From Phalacrocorax aristotelis (taxonomy: Eukaryota; Chordata; Aves; Suliformes; Phalacrocoracidae), in contig NC_134280.1 of assembly GCF_949628215.1 (NCBI RefSeq), positions 54,214,621 to 54,278,620 of the forward strand: a stretch of 64,000 nt of DNA, read 5' to 3'. Shown in pieces: positions 1-9,800 of this stretch (positions within the stretch are counted from its first letter, which is position 1; each line of letters starts with the position of its first letter). The notes under the pieces were generated by a model. The model was not told the origin of the DNA. It searched no databases and was given only the letters and a program-made list of their open reading frames with translations. The translations under genes and the position numbers were made by a program.

Positions 1-3000
1 AGCATGGCTGGGAGGCAGCCAGCTTTGATCTGATCCCACCAGTCACCCCAGAGCCCCCAGAAAGCCCTGTCCACCCAGGGAGGCAGCAAAGGCGCCCCCC
101 ACAAACCCTACTGCACACTATGCCCAGAGATCTCCTGTGGTGCCACTGACATGCTCAAAGGGGGCTGGTCCCCCCTCCCCTCCACCACCCCCCCCTTTAA
201 TTAAAAATTGAAATAATGTAATTGCCTCTTCATTAAAGCCAATTAAAGCCCGGCTGACAAGGGAGGAGGTGGCACATTTTGCAACTCGCTGTGGAGATGA
301 GAAAGCGCATACCGCAATTACGGTGTCTGTTTGCTTTGCCTTCACCCTACACCTTAATCAGGACTGGCTTTGAAATCGGACCCGGGTGAAATGGTGCTGG
401 CGGGTCCCTCGTGCCCAGCAAAACCTGCGTACTGGTCAGGCTGGGTGCTGGGGGAGGCCACCACACGCTGCCACAGTGGGAAAGGGAGGTGAAGCTCCCT
501 CCTCTTCCTCCTCTTCCTCCTGCCCTGCACCTGCAGAGAAGGGATGCTAGGGGGATGAGGGATGGAGAATGAGATTCCGTCATGCCTGGCTGAGGAGCCC
601 CCAGCACCAGGGGCTCTCTGGGCTGGTGCTTGCAGCTCTGCCTTTTGCTTTTCTCTCAGGGATGCTTCAAAGCTGGTGGCAGCTCTTCACTGGGGCCAGA
701 AGCACCCACACGGGTGGTCCCCACCCCTGCTTGTTTTGAGGAATGGCACTGGCCTCGCCCTGTGAGGTGGGAGTGTGTGTTCAGAGGGCTCCACGTTTGC
801 TGTCCCTAGCCATAATGGTAATGAGTTCACAGGGAGCCCAGTCCCAAATGAAACAGGGTATTTGCTGCCTTTTTGGCCTCACTGGGGGAAAGAGACTGAA
901 ACCCCTGGTTCCCATAAGATGAAGCTGGGGGCAGCGGAAGGGAGGGTGCCATCCCCTCTTTTCATTGGCCAGGAGATCCTGACACAATCCAAGCCGTCTT
1001 TGGGACTGCAGGAGTTTCCAGGCAAAGAAGCTCTACCCAGTCTACAAGTGCAGAGCTGAATATACGTGTAATGCTGCAGTGTTGCTGCTCAGGATGCCAG
1101 ATCCGTGATTTACCCTCTTGCTGCCCGGCTTTGAAACACCTGAGCAAGCAGCCCTTGCGAACGCTTTGTTGCACACACTGCACTTGCCTACGTTTTGACC
1201 TGAACCATGCCTATTAACCTCTTTTTTTTTCTTTTGGTATAATAACAGTCCAGCGTCCTTTGTAGGCGATCTTTCTTCAACAATCTCCTTTTTGATCTTT
1301 TCATAGGCTAAGCAACAATTCATCCTATATAAATCTTAGTTTGAAAGTACATAATTTGTTTTTCCCTGCTTTTTTGAAGCGGTAAGAGATGAAACAGCTT
1401 AGGGGAATGTCAGCAGCAGTTATATCTTAATTGGTTTTTCTCTGCATCAAACCACCTTGAACTATTAACTTGTGTGCAGGAGCTATATGTGACCTTTACA
1501 GCAAGTGCTTTACCTCCCTTAACAAGTTATATCCCATCACTGACTTCAGGAGTTTGCTTTGGTAGTGGCTCTGATACTAATATTGTACCCAACCCTACTT
1601 CTTTCGTGCTTTTTCTTTCAAGGAAAATCAGAGAGTTTCAAATGTGCCTTAAGTCAGGAGCATGAAAAGGAAAAAGAAAGACTAGATAATTGGGTGAAAT
1701 AAAAAATAATATAAAAAAGAAAAAAAACCCAAACCCTTCCTAAGTGTGCCCCTACCACTGTTGGCCAAGTAGATGTTAATGCTAAAATACCAAGGCACTT
1801 TCCTCCTTTACTCCTAAAAGTTGGATGAGCGTGGACTCAACAGCCACCAGGATGAATTTACTTTGCAAAAAGATCAGTTTAACAGCTCACAAAGAATATT
1901 TGCATGGTGCAAGACTATTTGCATTGGTGATAGACCAATGGTCCTTCTTTTCCAGCATCATTCTGTGCTTTTTGGTTTTTGCCCCCAGTAGGGGCAAATT
2001 ATTATTTTATGTTTGTGGGTTGTTTGGGGTTTTTTTTCCTTTGGGTCATGTTGCATAATGAGTAAATTCCTTTCCATGCCGTTACCCTTCTCTTCAGCCC
2101 TTTTCTTAAGCTGGGATGGGTCTAGTATTGGTTATGTTTAACTTGCAGATGCTGGGGGCAAACAGCAAGGCAGGGCGAGCCAACAGGAGGCCACGGCATT
2201 GCTGACACAGCTCCTTTGGGAAAGAAGAATTGGTAGGAGGGGGTGGGGGTTTTTTTGCATTGCGGGACTGTTATCAGGAAGGCGGGTATGAGCTGGGAGG
2301 CTGCGCAGAGACGCTCTGGCAATTGGAGCTCGTGCTCACTGGGTTGTGTTAACCTGGCTTGGCATCCCCACAAGGTGTCCCGATTCCCACGGTAAAAACC
2401 AGCGCATAAGGCAGCTTGTGCAAGAGGTGAGCAGGCTGCTGGGTGGCGCATGCATTTTTGCTTGTGTAATGGCGAGGTGAACAAGCAGAGAGGAAAGCTG
2501 GTCTGGAAACAAAAGCTGGCAGCTGGCAAACAGCTCAGCCTTCATTCACATGATGCTTCATAAAGAGCACGCAGGCATGGACTTTTTTTTTTTTTTTCTT
2601 CTTTTTGAATGCTTGTCAAACCTGAGTGACTTATGGCATTTATTGTTTGGGCTTCCTGGCCCTGGCCTGCAAGAAGCTGGAAGTATTTAGGACAGCAGTA
2701 TAAGCATATGGAAAAAAAAAAAAGCTCTGCCTGTTATTAGTGTGATGACTATAAACTGGGAAAGGCAGGATGAAGGTTTGTCCATGCGCTGCTTACAGGT
2801 ACAGCAACGGCTGTTTGCACACTAATTATAGTGAAGAACATGGGCAACAAAGGCAAGAAATGTGAGGCAAGTGTTCAGCTTCAGGGTAGAAGCCCTGAAC
2901 AGCTATTATATTGACACAAAATCAATGCCTCCCAGACTTCATCTGGGCAAGAATACAGATATTTATCCATGGGAAGAGGCAGAGGATAAAGCAGCATGAA

Positions 3001-5555
3001 TGCAGCACTTTTTAAATTTTTTTTTTAACACATTGCCATTAACAACAGGCTATTGAGAGGGGCTTTGCAGGAGCCCAAATCAAATTTAATGTTTTTCCAA
3101 AAGCCACATATTGGTGGACATGAAATGCCACAGGACCAGGTGAAGCTTAGTGATGGCAAGGCTTTGGGGCACATAGCGTGTGCTCCAGCAGTGGGAGAAG
3201 TAAGTCTCCCATCTAGCTTGCATAATACACTATTTGTGCTTATAGGCTCAACTAGAAAAGACGTTTCTTCCATTTTCTGGTTGAGCTATAATCACTTCCA
3301 AAAGCTAGGATGCTTCAGAAGAAGGTATGAATGTTACACCTCAGCGTAACATCAGGCAGCCAGGGCATGTCTCACATTTTAAACTCACCTCCTGAATCAA
3401 TGAGCTCACAAGGACTGAGCAATTTCTTTGCGCCGTAACTCGTCTGGCCTCTTCTTACGCGCTCCTCTCCAGCATGGGCCTCCTCCGGACTGCGCTCTGC
3501 TGAGCTGGCTCCCTCGGCAAGACCTCATTTGCTTGAGGAACTGCCATCAAGGCAGCATTTAACCAAGGATGAATTTATTACGAGTCTTCTTTATTTTAAA
3601 ACAGGAAAAGCCTGTTTTATAAGGAGAGTGGAAATACGCAGAGACCATTTTAATTTTTCCAGCTGCCACAAATCCTAACTAGATAGTAAACCCCAGATAA
3701 CTGAACTTACTGGAATTGGACCGAAAGCCTACAGCTCTCAGTTATCCCAAATACAAAGCTCCCATGAAGTTACCCTAACACTGTGCAAAAGGCTCCTGAG
3801 AAATCCCTGCCAGTCCCCAATTTTCAGCTGCAAGCAGAATATTTGCCATTTGCTTCTGCATCAGATAGGGCAGCGGGGTAGTACCTCCAAGGCTTTCTTC
3901 CTAGACAACCAAAGTGCTGAGAAGCTATTAATCACGCTGTAGCCCGAGTAGGCGACATGCCAAATTAATCTCGCTTGGAGCACTTCCAGCTGCTTTAACT
4001 TTCAGACCCAGAAACAGAGATTTTTTTTTTTTCCCCCCTCAAATGAGAAGTTACCAACACGAAGACTGCGTCAAAAAAGCGTGTTCTCACAGACTAAACT
4101 TCAGTTTCTTTTATCAGGTTGCTGTGAGGGTAATCAAACATGTATGCATGTAGACTCACTCTTTCGGTATCACCTCAGCATTTTTAAAACTTACCACTTT
4201 AATTTTGCATAGGGACCCTGATTTGTCTTCAGAAAACAGCAATATTTTTTTTGTCTTTTCCAACAGTTAATCACTCTTATCTCCTTTTCGTACACCTGCA
4301 CTCCTTTTATCATCCAGCCTGGATTTGTCCAGCCATGACCTTCTGATAACCAATGCATCGGTCCTTGATACTCTTTTCCGCTGAAGGAACGAGCTGAGCT
4401 GTTCAGGTATGGGTTAGTTACTTTTCCTGTAGACAAAGTCTATAAATAACCATCTGAAAACAGAGAAGAGTCTACAAGACACTCATCCTTGCCGTTATCA
4501 GCTAGATCTGTAATGGCAAGAGCACGCTTGGTTTTGACAAGATCTGTTTTCTATTTGGCTGCAGACTGGAGTTGACTCTGCTTTAACGAATCCCAGCCCA
4601 GCTTTCCCATGGCTTTCCTGAGGATGAACGCCTCGCCAGGCAGCTTCGTTACCCACCCACCTCATTCGCGCTCCCTGAACGCTGGCACATTTGCTCTCCA
4701 TGTTCTGGAATTTCCCGTTTTCATAAAATTAAAGTTAGCCTTTCAGGATTCATGCACATAAATTACTTCAGCGTGCTAATTTGCAGATGTTTATCTCCAG
4801 GTCGCAGCACTCCTATTTAACCATGTAGAGGAGAGTACTTCTTTAGGATGGGGGAAATATAATTCAATTTCTTTTGATACATAAATTAAAAAAGCTGGTC
4901 AAATACCTCTATTTGATGTAACTCACATCACTGGCACTGTTATCAGCCAGTTTGCATGTGTGGAAACTCCATTCATCACTCCTCCCCAGTCAGATGTGCC
5001 TTTACACTGTTCTGTGCCTGCTGTGTGGTACACTGCAACCTAATGATTAGTTACAAAATCTTATTTTTTTAAATAAAAGTCCAGAACCTGCCTTCTTCCC
5101 TTGCTCCTGCCTTAACACTGTAACGTGGCACCAGAGCATCAGTGCTACACCTTTCCTGACTGCAAGGTATTGATGTGGGGATATCGTCACAGGTCATAAA
5201 CCGCTTTACATCCCCCAGCACCTCATTTAGTCCATGACCAAGCTGCACAGGTCATGTGGAGTCTGCAGTAATGATGTTGCCCCCCAAAAAACCCCAAATC
5301 CTACAAAACATTCCAGACTATTTACTTGCAAATTGAGCAAGTTTGTTCTGATTTACATCAAAGAACTGTGTAATCCAATATTTACAAGGACTCCCTTTTC
5401 TTTGGGTTTTCACAAGAAAGGAAAGCAGCAGGATGTTCAGCCAAGAGCCGTAGCAGGCCAAAGAGGCAGCATGCCCCTTGTTAAACACCTCACCCTCCAC
5501 TACCAAAAGCCAAAGGGATCTTCATTTAACCTAGGAAGCATTACGGACCAGACAG
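1..5555. other. Intergenic region downstream of NAP1L4, no gene supported
   Basis: I see no exon chain with a conserved product on either strand. The first ~1.1 kb is relatively GC-rich, with C-runs and a CCTCTTCCT-type pyrimidine stretch at 489-520. An AT-rich homeobox-like block lies at 193-250, and a small CpG-containing patch sits at 3430-3530. The rest is AT-rich with short A/T tracts (2582-2597, 2710-2722, 4020-4032). All open frames are short and lack recognisable domains. In mammals the small PH-domain gene PHLDA2 lies on this side of NAP1L4; no matching single-exon PH-domain frame is visible here, so it is either farther left or absent. Confidence 0.6.
193..345. promoter_or_regulatory. 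Candidate conserved non-coding element with clustered homeodomain-type sites
   Basis: A run of TAAT/ATTA cores (TTTAATTAAAAATTG at 196-210, GTAATTG near 218, CATTAAAG near 231, CCAATTAAAG near 239) sits abruptly inside GC-rich flanks and is followed by non-repetitive mixed sequence to about 340. Dense ATTA cores with sharp compositional edges are typical of developmental enhancers. Conservation cannot be judged here, so this is only a candidate. Confidence 0.25.
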
Positions 5556-5585
5556 GCACCAACGATCATGTTTCACAACTTTAAT
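5555..5585 (-). terminator. Putative NAP1L4 distal poly(A) signal
   Basis: Minus-strand ATTAAA (plus TTTAAT at 5580-5585) is followed by GTTGTGAAAC and then a GT-rich segment (GTTGGTGCCTGTCTGG, around 5552-5537). This is the usual hexamer and downstream-element arrangement. No transcript data are available. Confidence 0.55.
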
Positions 5586-5855
5586 AGAATATTCTATCTA
5601 TTCTGTACAAATTGAAAACACTGTATTAAGTTACAAATGTGTAAGGTAAGGCTGGAGCACTCTACATGCCTGGTCACAGTGTTGATACAGCTGCTATTCA
5701 ACTGCTGCCAGAGGTTGGCAATGGATGCTGAAACTAGAAATGTGTACCCGAAGTGCCACACAACAACAAAAGGTAGTTTTGAAGACTTCAGAGCTTAAAA
5801 TAAATTGTGGAATGGAATAATTTCAGTGTTGCAAGTAAGACACCAAAACTTCAGA

Positions 5856-5861
5856 TTTATT
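5856..5861 (-). terminator. Possible proximal NAP1L4 poly(A) signal (AATAAA)
   Basis: Plus TTTATT, i.e. canonical AATAAA on the coding strand, about 0.9 kb after the stop codon. Confidence 0.35.
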
Positions 5862-6553
5862 GAACTTTGATAAATTCCTGTGTTCATAGTGAAAGGTCCT
5901 TCCATGCTGGACACTAAGCAGTAAAACTACCGGAAAATATCTGGTTCTTTGGCTGCAACCCACTTCCATCAACCGCAACAGTTTGGCCTTTGTGTTTTGA
6001 TCTTCATCCAGAAGAGCTGTCATTTTGATGCAAGTTCATTTCTTCTGTCTAGGCTACTACATTGAGACCAATTCAAATTATTTGTTTTACAAGTACCCAT
6101 TATTGTATGCAAAAGAGGAAGATCTTTCAAGTATATTAAAAACTATTAAAAAGCACTAATTCTGTCAAAGTACTTACAAACATGAATAAATAAATAGTAA
6201 GATGAACAACTAAGTTTCAAATATGACACCCCCTTCAACTGGTTTTACTGAGATAATAAATATGACATTTAAAGCTGCTCAAGCACTAGTTCAATCTGTA
6301 GGTTGCAAGAAACATTAAAAAAAGGGGAGAGGGAACTAGCAAAAAAGTCATATTGCTCTGTTTCAGCTACCATACATGTAACCCATTTACTTTAGCTTCT
6401 CAGCACATTGCTATTCCACAATTTTCAATGGTGAACAAGAAAATGGATAATCCTCGCTTGGTAGGCCAGACTAGTCCCCTATGCATATGGCAAAAGGCTC
6501 TAAAGGCCTATTGACGTACTTAGCTACGGTGTACCAACGGCTGTAGAGTGTGA

Positions 6554-6559
6554 TTTATT
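6554..6559 (-). terminator. Possible first NAP1L4 poly(A) signal (AATAAA)
   Basis: Canonical hexamer on the coding strand about 215 nt after the stop codon. Use would give a very short 3' UTR. Confidence 0.3.
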
Positions 6560-6773
6560 TAAACCTCATATTTCCCAACTGCATTGAAGTTGCCACTGTA
6601 CATGTTAAGCGATAAAGAAAAAGTTAGTGAAAATCATGCATTTTAAAACAAATTAATTTTAAGCATTGTTAATAAGATTGTGCTGCAGCGATGGAATATC
6701 CTGAACTGCAGGCCAGGTATCCAAATATTTGTTAGAAGTTGTTCAAATATCACTTCCAAGTGGTATTTCCTTG

Positions 6774-6812
6774 TTACTGTTGTTTGCATTCAGCAGGTTG
6801 GCTGGAATCTTT
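6774..6812 (-). CDS. NAP1L4: NAP1L4 final coding exon segment, residues 374-385 and stop
   Basis: Acceptor after a long pyrimidine tract (plus-strand A/G run 6818-6850) ending CTATAG, then KDSSQPAECKQQ and TAA at 6776-6774. The ending is the CKQQ C-terminus shared with NAP1L1, a CaaX-like farnesylation motif in that paralogue. The commonest human NAP1L4 isoform, as I recall it, ends in NPKV, so this window shows the alternative or ancestral terminus. The acceptor lies 7.1 kb from the preceding exon. Confidence 0.88.
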   Translation of the reverse strand, partial: KDSSQPAECKQQ

Positions 6813-9800
6813 CTATAGAAAGGGAAAAAAAGAAAGAAAAAAAAATTAAAAATCAAAATGGCATCCAAGAAATACCTCAACAAATAGAAGAATTTGGCTA
6901 TGTGCTTTTGAGTTAGCTAGAGGGACCATTAGCATGCACAAAAAGCTACATGTAAACTCAAGCTACATCCTAAAGGTCTGAACAGCAGTCACAGTATTTA
7001 TTGGGTTCCCTCCCCCCACCACAACTGCTTGGTACCCCATAATATTTTTAATCTACATTTGCATTCTTTACACTCCACTTTACATCCAGTAGGCCAAGGC
7101 TCAAACAAACAAAAGAGCAAAACACCTTCTACTTCCCCCCACCAGAGGCTCAGTTTGACTCTCAGCTCCTACTAAAGAGTTTAACAGCAACCTGCCACCT
7201 CCTCACTAACTCCGAGGAGGGAGGAAGGCAGGCTGCTTATTCTAGAGCACGTTTGAGTTTTTCCCTTAGAAGCCTTGCCCTTTCTGCTAAGGTGATAAAA
7301 ATGTAATTAACGTGTTGATTTCTTCTAGGTTCTGCATCACCAGCAGGTAACTATTCAACAGTTTAACAGGAGGCAAGAAGTCCACATGTTAATCAGAATA
7401 TGTAAATGTAGGAACACCTTCATTAGGTAGTAAAACAACTTCCCCTTTGGCAAAAGGAAGTGTATTTGGGAAGGAGAACAAGTACTCAAACAGCTAAGAA
7501 CTTCAGGTTTTACATGGTACTTCTTGCCTTTTTTTTTATTCTTAGAAAGCAGGAGAATTTATTCAGTGAATTTCCTGTTTGCTTCTCCCTTTACCATTCT
7601 TAATATAGTTTATAATAAGCAAACAGTGGTCACATAAACCTGCTGAATTCTCGTAAAGAAAAATACAGATAAAATATGACACCTTGAATGTCACTGATCA
7701 CAAAATAAAATGTTACTTAGTAACAATCCTAAAGAGCAGCTTTATGTGTTGTAAAGGAAGCAAACATGCAAGAATGCATTAAACATCAAGTGGCCAAGAG
7801 CTAAGACAACTTAAGTGTTTTGCCTGTAGCAAGGAAGAACAGGTGCAACTAAGATTCCGTTCCATAAGTTTTTTCCTTGATAATCTGCACTAAACTGACT
7901 ATTTTTCTCTTCCTCAACTAAATTGCTTTAGGGTTACAGTGGTCACTATCATTCCCACTGGAATGCTGGATTAAAGCCAAATGCTCTCTTCTGCACAGAT
8001 ACGCCAAAGACCTTTCAGACTTCTTCCTTCTGGTTTTCCTCCCCCAGCACATCTGGCTAACTCCAACTTTGTACTCTCTCATCTGCCTGGGGTTCCAAAT
8101 CACACTGACATGAATTCATTTTCACTGATCTGGGACTAAATACAGCACGAATTCCCTCTTGAAAAGAGGGATATGTTTACACATAACACAAAATCAGCAT
8201 TCTGTCTGTTAAAAAAAAAAAAAATCTGACTGCCACTGGTGATACATTGCATGCTATTCCACTTCATTTAGAGGCAGGCAAAAAATGGCAGCATTTTTAT
8301 CAAAAAGCGTTCCAGAAGTATCTATTTTTCTTGTAACTGCTTTGTATTTGAACACGGCCACGCAGCATCACATCTCATTCCCCGTGCATTCTGGATAACA
8401 GCCATAATGAAGTAACTAACCAATTATTTAGAAAGTACTTAAAAATCTTTACATCTCCCTCCTTCCTTCCTATTCACCAGTTATATCAGACACACTTAGG
8501 TTGACCACTGCAACCATTTCAGCCAAATTTTAACGATCAGCCAAACCCCTTATTATATTTTCTAATAAACTTCATTACTCTTTCTTTATACTTGCCTTTA
8601 TTTCTGTAAACATTTGACTCATATTACTGCATATAAATCTTTATCCTGTAAAAACTGAGTCACAGAGATTACAAAGTTCCTTAAGGACCTTTCAGCGTTG
8701 ATTACTGCTCTCAGACAGAAAAAAAAAAATACAGTTTAAGGGGTTCTCGGATATGAGTCAGTTGTTGGAGAATTTTGACAGTAATACTGCTAGCTTATGC
8801 TATTTTTAGCTTACAGCTGAGGGCATATCTATCTGGACCATATATATAAAAATGTTTAAGCAGGGCATAAGCAACAAGGTAGTATCTCAGATCCAGATTC
8901 CAACATAACCAATTTTCTTCCACCATTTCAATAGCACAGCACTGCTCCTCCTGAGCAAGACACCACGTGAGCTCCGTATTGCTTTCAGTTACCCATCAGC
9001 CTCGCATAAAGCATCTCAGTCTAATCCTGAGATGACAACGGCACAGGGAGATGACCACAATTTTCTTCGAGTTACAGCTGCCTCATCAGGCACATGCATG
9101 TTGAAACTTATCTCTGGCCTCTAATGGCTCCTGTAAGATCAGGGACCAGACCCCAAACTGCGTGTGATCAAGATACTACATCCATACTCCCTCAGGCAAG
9201 GCTATTAAGCTTGAGCCTGCTCTTCCTGCTGTGCCCAGACTGCTGGTGACATTTGGTCAGCCAACCACTACCAACCCATTTATTGGCCTTAAACAGACAT
9301 TGTGCTCTTTTTCTCCCCATACTAGCAAGATTTCCATTCATGCTGTATTTCTCTAAATTAACTTCTAAAGATATCTTAGAAATGGCAAAGTGCATCAGCC
9401 AGGCAATAAAGACCAAAGAGACTTTAACTGGCAAAGATAAGGAGGAATTGCATTTTATTTTAAAATAAATTTAGCAGCAAATGCATGTACTGAAGTTCAT
9501 TACCAGCACTACAAGAGACAAGTAAGAATTCCTTTTGTTGTAAAGAGATTCTCTGTAGTATATAGTCATGAACAATGACTTAAGTTCATATGAAAAGTGG
9601 CAGGATTTTTTTTTTTATTTTTACATCTTTGAAGTATTTCATTATTGCTTATTCTGTGCAAGTTGTTTAAACCACTCTGGGCCTTTGATTCCAGTCTGAG
9701 ACACTGTTCCAACAGAGATATACAAGCTAAATAACTGAGACACCCACCTGTTTTCCCTCTTTTGCTAACAAAAGTCAATATACAGCTTTTTTGCCACTGC

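Larger units (their letters stand above)
5560..6773 (-). other. NAP1L4: NAP1L4 3' UTR
   Basis: About 1.2 kb follow the TAA, AT-rich and without a credible frame. Two AATAAA hexamers on the minus strand (plus TTTATT at 6554-6559 and 5856-5861) could give shorter messages. The distal end is set by ATTAAA at 5585-5580 with a GT-rich downstream stretch. Confidence 0.7.

Noticed and set aside
2122-2529. 135-codon minus-strand frame left of NAP1L4
   Set aside because: Cys/Pro/Leu-rich without family features; not PHLDA2 (no PH-domain pattern).
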